DNA of 40,571 nucleotides from Candidatus Doudnabacteria bacterium RIFCSPHIGHO2_02_FULL_42_25 (GCA_001777665.1 MFEQ01000006.1:88309-128879), one strand, 5' to 3'. Positions 18,783-27,320 are shown, counted from the stretch's first letter. Numbers and translations: made by a program. Notes: generated from the sequence alone by a model not told the origin.

Positions 18783-19304
18783 TTACTTAGTTATAAAATG
18801 AAATGTTAACAAAACTGGTCGCATCAAATTTTCTGTGCCGTTCACAACATACAATTTCTTGTTGTGCGTTGCCATGATTATGATCTCACTGTGTCCTCCG
18901 CCCAAATCATTTACTAATCGCGTCGCAATAATCCCACCAAGTGTCGTGTTAGTTTCAGATATTATTTTAAGATTTTTTCGGATTCCGACAGATGAACTCG
19001 GATCTGCGACGGTCACCGTGACACCACTGTCTGATAATTCTGGAGGTAGGAATGTCACGCTAGAGGCTTCAGCCTCAATAGCCCAGTCTGCCGGGTACCT
19101 GACTCCAAATCCCAATCTGGAATCGCTGTAACTATGGAAGGAAGAAAAAACACTATCAGCTTCACTGGAAATGTTTAGATCAGAAATCTTGATATAACTA
19201 ATCAAAGCTAAAGCAACGATCAAGGCATAAGCCAGCGCCCAGATCAACCACCGGTTATGATGGATTTTTATTTTATGTAGATGGTATAGTTTTCTTTTTG
19301 CCAT
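18783..19304 (-). CDS. Hypothetical membrane-anchored protein, 173 aa
   Basis: N-terminal TM, then LGFGVRYPADWAIEAEASSVTFLPPEL (PsbP-like beta pattern, tentative). Confidence 0.65.
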   Translation of the reverse strand: MAKRKLYHLHKIKIHHNRWLIWALAYALIVALALISYIKISDLNISSEADSVFSSFHSYSDSRLGFGVRYPADWAIEAEASSVTFLPPELSDSGVTVTVADPSSSVGIRKNLKIISETNTTLGGIIATRLVNDLGGGHSEIIIMATHNKKLYVVNGTENLMRPVLLTFHFITK

Positions 19305-19311
19305 TTTGTTT

Positions 19312-19327
19312 TCCGCCAGCTGGCGGA
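19312..19327. repeat. Perfect 16-bp palindrome TCCGCCAGCTGGCGGA
   Basis: Self-reverse-complementary, 8 nt upstream of a start codon. Confidence 0.85.
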
Positions 19328-19338
19328 TTAATTAATTA

Positions 19339-19626
19339 TTATGTAAATTTAACACTAATCAAATATAATCCTACAGTCCCTCCTAAAAGAATAATGAAAT
19401 ATGTAAAAATATTGCTTTGGGCTCGATGTAATAATTTGGTCCAGAAATATATAATAAATGATAAAATTGCTAATCCGATCAGGAGACCGGCATTGACTTT
19501 TTCGTCAAAAATAAATGCCAAAAATATGTTAACAAAGAAGTAACCAACTGCAAGCCACACCAGTCTATTTTCATCGATATAGCGGGCGAATGTCGCTAGG
19601 ATGAACAGAAAAAGTATATCTATCAT
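19339..19626 (-). CDS. Hypothetical multi-TM membrane protein, 95 aa
   Basis: Strongly hydrophobic ORF overlapping ruvX. Confidence 0.65.
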   Translation of the reverse strand: MIDILFLFILATFARYIDENRLVWLAVGYFFVNIFLAFIFDEKVNAGLLIGLAILSFIIYFWTKLLHRAQSNIFTYFIILLGGTVGLYLISVKFT

Positions 19627-20027
19627 TTATTTGTGTCTAAATATTGCTGCAGCATAATTTGGGCTGCGATATTATCTTTAATTGTCCTCTGTTTCTTTTC
19701 TTTCATTCCAGCCTCGTGTAATTTATTCCTTGCTTGAACTGACGAAAACCTTTCATCGACTAATTCAAATTTGCAACTGGTGTACTCCTTTAGGATTCTT
19801 ACAAAATCTTCAACTCGGGTAGCGCTGGCGGCTCGGTCGCCCGATAAATTTTTCGGGTTCCCGATTATGATTTTTTCTACATCTAGATCCGTAATAATTT
19901 TTTTAATTTCAGATACTGCGACTTTTGCATCAATCACTTTATCTAAAGGAAATGCGATTGTAGCTTCTGGATCAGAAATAGCAGCACCGATTCTTACATC
20001 ACCCCAATCTAACGCTAAAATTCTCAT
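19623..20027 (-). CDS. ruvX: Holliday junction resolvase-like RuvX (YqgF)
   Basis: MRILALDWGDVRIGAAISDPEATIAFPLD, IIIGNPKNLSGDRAASA, LVDERFSSVQA. Confidence 0.93.
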   Translation of the reverse strand: MRILALDWGDVRIGAAISDPEATIAFPLDKVIDAKVAVSEIKKIITDLDVEKIIIGNPKNLSGDRAASATRVEDFVRILKEYTSCKFELVDERFSSVQARNKLHEAGMKEKKQRTIKDNIAAQIMLQQYLDTNK

Positions 20028-21226
20028 TTAGACTCACCCAATGTTACCGTGATTGTTTTTTCTTCACCACGGCTCAAAATCTTCATTGTGACCTGATCAT
20101 CAGGGTTAAAATTCTTTAATTCAGCAGCTAAACTGTTTTCCTGCTCGATCTTTTTGCCGTTGATTTCCAAAATAATGTCATTCTCGCGAAGCCCGGCTTT
20201 ATCAGCAGCTGAACCGGGTATGACTGCTGGGTTGGAAGGAGTGCCTCCAGATACAATTAAAGCTCCATAATCGACTTCTAAATTATTTTCTTCCTTCAGA
20301 GTCTGATTAATCAAAACATAGCGGATTCCTAAGAAAGGTTTAACAATTCGTCCAAATTTTCGAAAACTATCTAAGTCTCGTTTCGCATCATTAATCGGTA
20401 TCGCAAATCCCAAGAGCTGGCCTTGAGAATCAATGGCAGTATTAATCCCAATCACAGAGCCGCCGATATCTAATAATGGTCCACCAGAATTCCCTGGATT
20501 AATGGCAGCATCTGTTTGAATTACTCCTTCTAGCTGTTCTGCAGTACTGCCTCCACTCGCTGTTATAGACCTCCCAATCCCAGAAACCACTCCAGTCGTA
20601 ACTGTATTTTGGTATTGGCCCAGTGAATTACCAATCGCAATAACTGATTGGCCGATTTCTAAGTTGGCGGAATCTCCGAGTATTAAAGTCGGCAACCCGC
20701 TGGCGTCAATCTTGACTAAAGCAATATCATTTACCGGATCCCTGGAAAGAACTGTCGCGTCGTATTTTTTTCCATCAGTGGTTAGAACTGTGTACGTTGC
20801 TGTCGTATCTTCGACCACATGTTTGTTGGTCATGATCAATCCGTCATCAGTTATAATAAATCCGGTACCACCTCCGATTTCTTGAACGTCGGGTATCGGC
20901 CCAAAATTGAACGGCGAAGTAGAATAACCTGGAATTTTATTTAAATCTTTCGAGACTATGATCGAAACCACCGCTGGTGAAGATTTATTTACGACATCGA
21001 TCACTGCGGAGCTCTCGTCGACAGACACGGTTCGTACATCGCCCAAAGATGTTATAGAAAGTCCTCTCTCACCGAGGAAAGCTGATCCAAAAACCGCGCC
21101 TGCTATCCCAAAAAGAAAACTCAATAAAGCCACCACGCCCAATAATTTCAGGTGGTTCTGGTCTGATTTATCCGAAACTTCCGAAAAGCTCGGAAGTAAA
21201 CTTTTATCCTCGTTAGAATTGCTCAT
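20024..21226 (-). CDS. HtrA/DegP-type trypsin-like serine protease with PDZ domain
   Basis: Catalytic MTNKHVV, DPVNDIALVKID, AAINPGNSGGPLLD; C-terminal PDZ (GSAADKAGLRENDIILEINGKKI). Confidence 0.94.
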   Translation of the reverse strand: MSNSNEDKSLLPSFSEVSDKSDQNHLKLLGVVALLSFLFGIAGAVFGSAFLGERGLSITSLGDVRTVSVDESSAVIDVVNKSSPAVVSIIVSKDLNKIPGYSTSPFNFGPIPDVQEIGGGTGFIITDDGLIMTNKHVVEDTTATYTVLTTDGKKYDATVLSRDPVNDIALVKIDASGLPTLILGDSANLEIGQSVIAIGNSLGQYQNTVTTGVVSGIGRSITASGGSTAEQLEGVIQTDAAINPGNSGGPLLDIGGSVIGINTAIDSQGQLLGFAIPINDAKRDLDSFRKFGRIVKPFLGIRYVLINQTLKEENNLEVDYGALIVSGGTPSNPAVIPGSAADKAGLRENDIILEINGKKIEQENSLAAELKNFNPDDQVTMKILSRGEEKTITVTLGESK

Positions 21227-21235
21227 CGTGCCTAT

Positions 21236-21265
21236 ATTATACCATATTTTAGGTCAGGATCTCAA
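21236..21265 (-). promoter_or_regulatory. Promoter of htrA-like gene inside the map 3' end
   Basis: Minus strand TTGAGA - 18 nt - TGG-extended TATAAT; -10 ends 9 nt before ATG. Confidence 0.65.
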
Positions 21266-22007
21266 ATCCATCCTCCGTGACCAATATTGTGTGTTCTCTA
21301 TGTGCAGACCAACCGCCATCTTCAGTGACTATAGTCCAATTATCAGGTGCAAAATTGATTTTCCATCCATTTTCATTCACCATGGGCTCTATCGCCAAGA
21401 CCATTCCTTGAACTAATTTAGTCCCGGTGCCCTTTTTCCCGAAACAAGGAACTTCTGGTTCTTCATGTACAGCTTTTCCTACGCCGTGACCGACTAATTC
21501 TCGTACAACTTGAAAATTATATTTCTTAGTAGTTGATTCTATGGCAAATCCTATGTCTCCAGTGAATTTCCCGGGTTTAACTTCGGATAATCCGGCTTCC
21601 AAGCTTCTTTCAGCTGCTTCTATAAGCTTTAATTTCTTCTCTGAAACGTTACCAACTGGGACTGTAATCGCGGAGTCTGTATATAATCCCTGGTAAATTA
21701 CTCCGAGATCTAAACCAACAATGTCCCCGTCTTGTAAAATTTTATCTTTCCCTGGAACACCATGGACAACTTCATTATTTCGACTAACACACAGACTCGC
21801 AGGGAAAGCGGGATCGCCCACCTGCGATCGATAATTCTTAAAAGAGGGTTTACCGCCCATTTTAATTATTTCTGTTTCCGCCAACTCATCTAACTCTGCT
21901 GCTGAAACTCCAGGCTTAACCTTACTTGCGACCATGTTTAAAACAGTGGCAAGAATTTTGCCACCTTGGCGGAGAATTTTAATTTCGTTTGGATCTTTGG
22001 TAATCAT
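21249..22007 (-). CDS. map: Methionine aminopeptidase, type I
   Basis: 252 aa; VVHGVPGKDKILQDGDIVGLDLGVIYQGLYTDSAITVPVG, VGHGVGKAVHEEPEVP, GMVLAIEPMV. Confidence 0.95.
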   Translation of the reverse strand: MITKDPNEIKILRQGGKILATVLNMVASKVKPGVSAAELDELAETEIIKMGGKPSFKNYRSQVGDPAFPASLCVSRNNEVVHGVPGKDKILQDGDIVGLDLGVIYQGLYTDSAITVPVGNVSEKKLKLIEAAERSLEAGLSEVKPGKFTGDIGFAIESTTKKYNFQVVRELVGHGVGKAVHEEPEVPCFGKKGTGTKLVQGMVLAIEPMVNENGWKINFAPDNWTIVTEDGGWSAHREHTILVTEDGFEILT

Positions 22008-22019
22008 ATGGTCTTTAAT

Positions 22020-22048
22020 ATTTTATATGTATTTCCATGCCTTAGCAA
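22020..22048 (-). promoter_or_regulatory. Promoter of map
   Basis: Minus strand TTGCTA - 17 nt - TAAAAT, 12 nt before ATG. Confidence 0.55.
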
Positions 22049-22071
22049 CCCTAGATAAGGCCGTTCCTTTT

Positions 22072-22100
22072 TTGACACTCTTGTCAAGGCTCGATATAAT
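22072..22100 (+). promoter_or_regulatory. Consensus sigma70-like promoter
   Basis: TTGACA 22072-22077, 17 nt, TATAAT 22095-22100. Confidence 0.88.
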
Positions 22101-22106
22101 TTATAT

Positions 22107-22346
22107 ATGACTGATTTAACTAAAGAATACCTCGACAAAAGCCTAAAAAACCTGCCGACAAAACAGGAAGTTGATACTATTGTCAACACCGCTGTTGATA
22201 GTGCTGTAGAAAATCTAGCGAAAGTAATAAACGATGGCTTCCAAGCACAACAGGATTTCTTAATTGAAAAATTGGACGTTTCGGAACGGGTGGCCCAACT
22301 AGAGAACGACATGACCAAGATTAAAGAAGCTCTGCATATAAAATAG
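22107..22346 (+). CDS. Small coiled-coil protein, 79 aa
   Basis: MTDLTKEYLDKSLKNLPTKQEVDTIVNTAVDSAVENLAKVINDGF...; consensus promoter and terminator flank it. Confidence 0.8.
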   Translation: MTDLTKEYLDKSLKNLPTKQEVDTIVNTAVDSAVENLAKVINDGFQAQQDFLIEKLDVSERVAQLENDMTKIKEALHIK

Positions 22347-22357
22347 CCATACGAAAG

Positions 22358-22380
22358 CAGCCTTAATGGGCTGTTTTTTT
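22358..22380 (+). terminator. Intrinsic terminator CAGCC-ttaatg-GGCTG + T7
   Basis: Stem followed by TTTTTTT; overlaps the convergent kinase stop codon. Confidence 0.8.
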
Positions 22381-22944
22381 GTAATCACTTATAGCTTTCT
22401 GAATATCTTTAGAAACATTAGGAATGGTTTGATCACCATTAATCATTCTTAACTTTTTAAGTGATCGGAAATACTTTACTGTTTTACTAACTTGATTCTT
22501 CGTATAATCAATTCGATTCCAAACACCCTGATCTTCAGATTGGAGACGGGCCCGAGCTTTAGTCCTCGCTAAAATTTCTTTGGTCGGAATTTGTATATAG
22601 ATCACAAAAAAATCCCGTCTTTTTTGCTTAAATAATTTAACGAGCAATTGAGCTTCTGGTTTCAGCCTGGGATTGCCGATAAATATTAAATCTTTGTTCT
22701 TAGGTGCATTAGATAGATTTGAAATCAAAAATTTTTTCATCAACACTACTGGTGTTGGGTGGCCCAAAGACATTGTTCGACGCAGCCAAGCGCCATCCGC
22801 ATTCTTTTTCTTGGCCATCGCTCGCCAATGCTTGCCCGATTCAACTGCTTTTAAAGAGTACTTTTTCTTTAAAATTTCCGCGTGCGTATCTTTCCCAGCC
22901 GTCGGATCGCCTAATAAAATCAAATCAAATCCGAGTTTTTTCAT
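22363..22944 (-). CDS. Adenylate-kinase-like P-loop nucleotide kinase, paralogue-like
   Basis: LILLGDPTAGKDTHAEILKKKYSLKAVESGKHWR; FIGNPRLKPEAQ; overall Adk-like layout. Confidence 0.75.
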   Translation of the reverse strand: MKKLGFDLILLGDPTAGKDTHAEILKKKYSLKAVESGKHWRAMAKKKNADGAWLRRTMSLGHPTPVVLMKKFLISNLSNAPKNKDLIFIGNPRLKPEAQLLVKLFKQKRRDFFVIYIQIPTKEILARTKARARLQSEDQGVWNRIDYTKNQVSKTVKYFRSLKKLRMINGDQTIPNVSKDIQKAISDYKKTAH

Positions 22945-22964
22945 AACAATTCCTCCGCAGCTGT

Positions 22965-23051
22965 CCCCCTCCCTGGAAGGGAGGGGTTAGGGGAGGGTCG
23001 GAGAGCTAACCCTCATGACTCCTCCCCCAGCCCCTCCTCAAAGAGGAGGGG
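22965..23051. repeat. Paired inverted copies of a CCCCTCC..GGAGGGG hairpin repeat
   Basis: CCCCTCCCTggaAGGGAGGGGTTAGGGGAGGG ... CTCCTCCCCCAGCCCCTCCTCaaaGAGGAGGGG. Confidence 0.8.
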
Positions 23052-23059
23052 TGAAACTG

Positions 23060-23632
23060 CTACTTAATTTTCTCCAAAATTTCTTGCTGGACTGCTTCTA
23101 TTGGTTGATCGCCATTGATGTGAACTAATAAGCCTTTCCTTTCGTAATAATCCTTCACAGGGGCAGTTTTAGTCATATATTCGTCAAATCGTGTTGTCAT
23201 TGCATTAATGTCATCATCCGCCCGTTTTTCTAGTTCTGATCGCAACAAAAGTCGTTTTACTAATTTCTCTCTATCAGCATCTAGAAATACTGCTAGAATA
23301 TTTTGAATATTATATTTTTTCATGAGTTCCTCTAAAAGCTGTACTTGCTCAATGGTTCGAGGGTAACCATCAAGTATGACTCCAGATGCATTCAAAATAC
23401 TTTCAAATTTTTTAATAAAAATCTGCCGTATAATTTCAATCGGAAGAATAATTCCCTGATCAATAATTGATTTAATTTTTTGGCCAAGTTCCGAATCTTG
23501 CTTGGCATATTCCCGAGACAATTCTCCAGTGCTAAAAAACTCGTAGCCTAATTTACTACTAAGGAGTTTGGTTTGAGTGCCTTTACCACTACCAGGCGCT
23601 CCCATAAACACAATAATTTTCTGTAGTCCCAT
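23060..23632 (-). CDS. adk: Adenylate kinase (short form)
   Basis: 190 aa; IVFMGAPGSGKGTQTKLLSSKLGYEFFSTGELSRE, ILDGYPRTIEQ. Confidence 0.93.
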   Translation of the reverse strand: MGLQKIIVFMGAPGSGKGTQTKLLSSKLGYEFFSTGELSREYAKQDSELGQKIKSIIDQGIILPIEIIRQIFIKKFESILNASGVILDGYPRTIEQVQLLEELMKKYNIQNILAVFLDADREKLVKRLLLRSELEKRADDDINAMTTRFDEYMTKTAPVKDYYERKGLLVHINGDQPIEAVQQEILEKIK

Positions 23633-23658
23633 GATGATATTATAGCGAAAATTGGTGC

Positions 23659-23697
23659 AAAAAAAAAGCCGAGGGCAGGACGCTGTGATCCCCGGCA
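23659..23697 (-). terminator. Intrinsic terminator of the Fis-like gene
   Basis: Minus: GCCGGGG...CCCtCGGC followed by TTTTTTTTT. Confidence 0.65.
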
Positions 23698-23701
23698 GGA
23701 A

Positions 23702-24004
23702 TTACGAAGCCTTTAAAAGCGCACTGGGCCGAAAGTCCCTGAAGGGTAATTTGACCCCGTGTTGTGTAACGAAATTCATAAAGCGCTTGTAGTCTCCAGG
23801 AGGCATGTTCAAAATCTCGACTACGCGCTTGTAGCACCCTCCGGTTTCTCGCAGCGCGATGGACACCAGCTCTCGCATCTGACCCCTGGTCATGTCTCGG
23901 TTCATGTACGTCGGATAGGCCGTCGTCCAGAAGCTCTTCTTTCCTTCTGTGATCTCCGAAAACACATCTTGCGCGACCTTTTCATCGTCTGAACGGTCAC
24001 TCAT
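23702..24004 (-). CDS. Stand-alone Fis-like HTH domain resembling the C-terminus of sigma-54-type regulators, 100 aa
   Basis: MSDRSDDEKVAQDVFSEIT...RGQMRELVSIALRETGGCYKRVVEILNMPPGDYKRFMNFVTQHGVKLPFRDFR; SD AAGGGGG 5 nt before ATG 24004. Confidence 0.7.
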   Translation of the reverse strand: MSDRSDDEKVAQDVFSEITEGKKSFWTTAYPTYMNRDMTRGQMRELVSIALRETGGCYKRVVEILNMPPGDYKRFMNFVTQHGVKLPFRDFRPSALLKAS

Positions 24005-24067
24005 ATGGTCCCCCTTGTAAGAACTATAGACTAACATAATTAAGAAAGTTAGCAAAGCAAAAAAAAG

Positions 24068-24094
24068 AGCTCGCCTTTCGGAGAGCTCTTTATA
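24068..24094. terminator. Near-symmetric intrinsic terminator after secY
   Basis: AGAGCTC-gcctttcgga-GAGCTCT with A-run/T-run flanks; T-run on minus follows secY. Confidence 0.85.
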
Positions 24095-24104
24095 AAATAT
24101 AAAT

Positions 24105-25400
24105 TTAAAAATCCTCGTAGTCGCGCATGACCATTTGGGCTTGGACTTGCTTCATCACTTCGATAACGACTGATACCGCAATCAACAAACTAGTGCCGCC
24201 CAAAGTAAGCGCTTGTGTATGCGTAAATCCTTGTATGATGTTTGGTAACACGGCTATCAGTCCCAAAAATAGAGCTCCGACTAGAGTGATTCGATTCAAA
24301 ACTTTATACAAAAAGTCTGCAGTCTGGCGACCAGGACGAAGGCCAGGGACGAATCCACCCTGTTTCTGGATATTGTCAGAAATTTCATCAGGATTGAAAA
24401 CAATTGCTGTGTAGAAATAAGTGAAAGCTACGACCAATATGAAATAAATAATCGCTTGATAAGTTTGATTCTGGAAAAAGTTGTTGATCGCAGTGGCGGC
24501 GTTGGCTACGGCTTCAGTTTTTGCATGAGAAAAGAAATTCGCTATCAATCCAGGAAACAATAGAATCGAGATTGCAAAAATGATTGGAATAACACCGGCT
24601 TGGTTCACCCGCAATGGCAGATGAGTATTGACTCCGCCATACATTTTATTACCACGAACACGCTTCGCATATGAAACTGGGATATTCCGCTGCGCTTCGG
24701 TAATTAATACAACTCCGCCTATGACGACCAAAGCTACAGCCAAATATGATATCAGAGTAACCAAGTTCTGCCCGGTAATCGTATTACCAGATGAAGTCAA
24801 ACTGACGTAGGCTTGCTGAGCTGCGGTTGGCAACCCTGCCACGATACCAGCAAAAATGATTAAAGAGATACCGTTCCCGATTTTAAACTCGGAAATCATT
24901 TCACCTATCCAGAGCAAAATCATGGTTCCAGCAGTGATTGAGAGTAAAATAATAAACCATTCAAATGAGGTAAAATCCCCAATACCTACTTGGGTGCTTC
25001 GGCTTAATAATACGATTGTGCCGTAGCCTTGGATTGCTGTTAATGGCACGGTCAGATAGCGCATATACTGGTTGATTTTTGCTCGCCCAGCCTCTCCGCC
25101 TTCTTTCTGTAATTCTCCGAGCTTCGGAATAATTACGGTCAAAAGCTGCATAATAATCGAAGCGGTGATGTATGGCCCGACTCCCAGCATAACAATGGAA
25201 AAATTACGCAATCCACCGCCTGAAAAAATATCAAACAATCCCAATAAAGTATTTTCACTAAGCAGTGATCGCAAATTTGCTAATTCAATTCCTGGGATAG
25301 GGATGTGGGCTAAAATTCGAGTGACCAAAAGCAAAAGCCCCACGATAATAATTTTATTCCGCAGCTCTTTGACCTTCCAAATTTGGGAAATACGAGACAT
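24105..25400 (-). CDS. secY: Protein translocase subunit SecY
   Basis: 431 aa; RILAHIPIPGIE, VMLGVGPYITASIIMQLLTVIIPKL, INQYMRYLTV, FNPDEISDNIQKQGGFVPGLRPG. Confidence 0.96.
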   Translation of the reverse strand: MSRISQIWKVKELRNKIIIVGLLLLVTRILAHIPIPGIELANLRSLLSENTLLGLFDIFSGGGLRNFSIVMLGVGPYITASIIMQLLTVIIPKLGELQKEGGEAGRAKINQYMRYLTVPLTAIQGYGTIVLLSRSTQVGIGDFTSFEWFIILLSITAGTMILLWIGEMISEFKIGNGISLIIFAGIVAGLPTAAQQAYVSLTSSGNTITGQNLVTLISYLAVALVVIGGVVLITEAQRNIPVSYAKRVRGNKMYGGVNTHLPLRVNQAGVIPIIFAISILLFPGLIANFFSHAKTEAVANAATAINNFFQNQTYQAIIYFILVVAFTYFYTAIVFNPDEISDNIQKQGGFVPGLRPGRQTADFLYKVLNRITLVGALFLGLIAVLPNIIQGFTHTQALTLGGTSLLIAVSVVIEVMKQVQAQMVMRDYEDF

Positions 25401-25405
25401 AATTT

Positions 25406-25846
25406 TTATGAAATCTTGCCGCCAGCTTTTTCTATTTTTTCTCGAGCAGCACCAGAAACGATTACCTTTTCCAAAGTCAACGCTTTTTTAATCTCGCCGA
25501 CCCCCAAAATTTTAATTTCTTCGCTAGCGGACTTAACCAATCCTTTATTCTTTAGAATTTTTGGATTGACAGTTTCGCCAGAGTTAAATTTATTATTTAA
25601 ATCATCCAGACTCAAAACAGTGGCCTTGATATGAATGCTTTTGAATCCTCGTTGCTTCGGGATCTGTCGTTGCAGTGGCATTCGTCCACCTTCGAATCCA
25701 GCGGGAATATTTCCACCCGATCGTGCTTTTTGACCCTTCGCGCCTCGTCCGGAAAAAGTTCCATGCCCAGATCCAACACCGCGTCCGACTACTTTTCGGC
25801 GTTTTGTTGCTCCTTTATATGGTTTTAACTCATTTAATTTGAGCAT
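25406..25846 (-). CDS. rplO: 50S ribosomal protein L15
   Basis: MLKLNELKPYKGATKRRKVVGRGVGSGHGTFSGRGAKGQKARSG. Confidence 0.95.
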   Translation of the reverse strand: MLKLNELKPYKGATKRRKVVGRGVGSGHGTFSGRGAKGQKARSGGNIPAGFEGGRMPLQRQIPKQRGFKSIHIKATVLSLDDLNNKFNSGETVNPKILKNKGLVKSASEEIKILGVGEIKKALTLEKVIVSGAAREKIEKAGGKIS

Positions 25847-26327
25847 ATTCTTCCTTTGATCGAAGTTTATTCAAAGCTAGATAAGTGGCCATAACATTAT
25901 TAACTTTATTGCTGGAGCCAATCATTTTAGACAAAACATTCTTAATACCCACTAAATCAAGTACTGATCGGATAGCTCCACCAGCAATCACTCCGGTTCC
26001 AGGCATAGCTGGTTTCAAAAAGACAACTGCAGACTTATATTTTAGCTTAATTTCGTGAGGAATGGTATCGTTGACGATTTTCACAGTTATCATATTCTTT
26101 TTGGCACTGTTCACAGCCTTATTTACGGCTTCTGAAACGTCAGGACCCTTGCGAATACCCATGCCAACTCTACCTTTACGATCACCAATTACTACCAAAG
26201 CCCGAAAACGCATACGCTTACCACCACCGGTCACACGCGTAACACGCTTGATTTCTACAATCTTTTGATCGAATTCTCGTTTGGCCTGATCCCCACCACC
26301 CCGACCGCCTCTACGCTGTTGTTTCAT
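25830..26327 (-). CDS. rpsE: 30S ribosomal protein S5
   Basis: VVEIKRVTRVTGGGKRMRFRALVVIGDRKGRVGMGIRKGPDV; ends inside rplO. Confidence 0.95.
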   Translation of the reverse strand: MKQQRRGGRGGGDQAKREFDQKIVEIKRVTRVTGGGKRMRFRALVVIGDRKGRVGMGIRKGPDVSEAVNKAVNSAKKNMITVKIVNDTIPHEIKLKYKSAVVFLKPAMPGTGVIAGGAIRSVLDLVGIKNVLSKMIGSSNKVNNVMATYLALNKLRSKEEYAQIK

Positions 26328-26331
26328 AATA

Positions 26332-26673
26332 TTAGAACTCCAATCCCGCAGCTCTGGCTGCTTCTGCTAATTCTTTGACACGTCCATGATATTGATATCC
26401 ACCGCGATCAAACTGAACTTTCTTAAATCCAGCTTCCACCGCTTTTTTGGCCAATAATTTTCCAACTTCAGCAGCGATTGTCGTCTTGTTACCCTTGGCT
26501 TTAACTTCTTTACTGGAAGCAGCGGCCAATGTTTTTCCTTCTTCATCATTAATCAGCTGAACATAGATATGGTTCAGGGATCGGAAAACATTTAATCTCG
26601 GGCGGTCCATGGTACCAACAACTTTCGCTCGAACTCTGTTATGTCGCAATTTTCGTTGTGCTCTTTTATTCAT
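26332..26673 (-). CDS. rplR: 50S ribosomal protein L18
   Basis: [57 protein letters not shown]. Confidence 0.95.
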   Translation of the reverse strand: MNKRAQRKLRHNRVRAKVVGTMDRPRLNVFRSLNHIYVQLINDEEGKTLAAASSKEVKAKGNKTTIAAEVGKLLAKKAVEAGFKKVQFDRGGYQYHGRVKELAEAARAAGLEF

Positions 26674-26676
26674 AGT

Positions 26677-26760
26677 TTTACTAAATACTAATTGTTACTA
26701 ATTTACTAATCGGTAAAGCTTTAGCTATTCGTATATTCGTACCGATTCGTACTTCGTAAA
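26677..26760. repeat. TACTAA/TTCGTA-type intergenic inverted repeat B
   Basis: TTTACTAAATACTAATTGTTACTAATTTACTAATCGGTAAAGC / GCTATTCGTATATTCGTACCGATTCGTACTTCGTAAA. Confidence 0.85.
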
Positions 26761-26761
26761 G

Positions 26762-27316
26762 TTATTTCCCGCCACCTACGGCTTTAACGACTTTACCAGC
26801 TTTGCGTCGGATAACTTCACCTTGGTATTTAATTCCTTTGCCTTTGTATGGTTCAGGTTCACGCTTTGATCGGATCACCGCCGCAAATTGGCCTACTGAT
26901 TGGCGATCGATTCCGGAAATTGTGATCGTGTTCTTTTCAACTTTCGCTTCCAACCCTGCAGGAATTTCTAATTCAACTGGATGAGAATATCCTAATTGCA
27001 ACACTAATTTCTTGCCCTGTAATTCTACTTTATAACCGACGCCATTGATTTCGAGAACTTTACTGAAACCTGTGCTGACTCCAGCAACCATGTTGTTAAT
27101 CAATGCCCGGTATAATCCCCACAACGCTCGTTGTTGCTTATTCTCTTCATTGGAAACTTTAACCACAACTTCATTTTCACCTTTTTCTATCTGAACTTTT
27201 GGATGCAAATTCAAAGTCAGCTCACCTTTTGGCCCTTTAACTTTTAGGACTTCAGAGGTTAGATCAACATTGACACCCGATGGAATTGTAACTGGTTTTT
27301 TACCGATTCTTGACAT
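26762..27316 (-). CDS. rplF: 50S ribosomal protein L6
   Basis: MSRIGKKPVTIPSGVNVDL; KEPEPYKGKGIKY-type C-terminus. Confidence 0.96.
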   Translation of the reverse strand: MSRIGKKPVTIPSGVNVDLTSEVLKVKGPKGELTLNLHPKVQIEKGENEVVVKVSNEENKQQRALWGLYRALINNMVAGVSTGFSKVLEINGVGYKVELQGKKLVLQLGYSHPVELEIPAGLEAKVEKNTITISGIDRQSVGQFAAVIRSKREPEPYKGKGIKYQGEVIRRKAGKVVKAVGGGK

Positions 27317-27320
27317 AGTT

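Noticed and set aside
22004-22318. 104-aa minus ORF opposite the 79-aa coiled-coil gene
   Set aside because: Covers the consensus plus-strand promoter and is antisense to a better-supported gene; Ser/Arg-rich low-quality translation.
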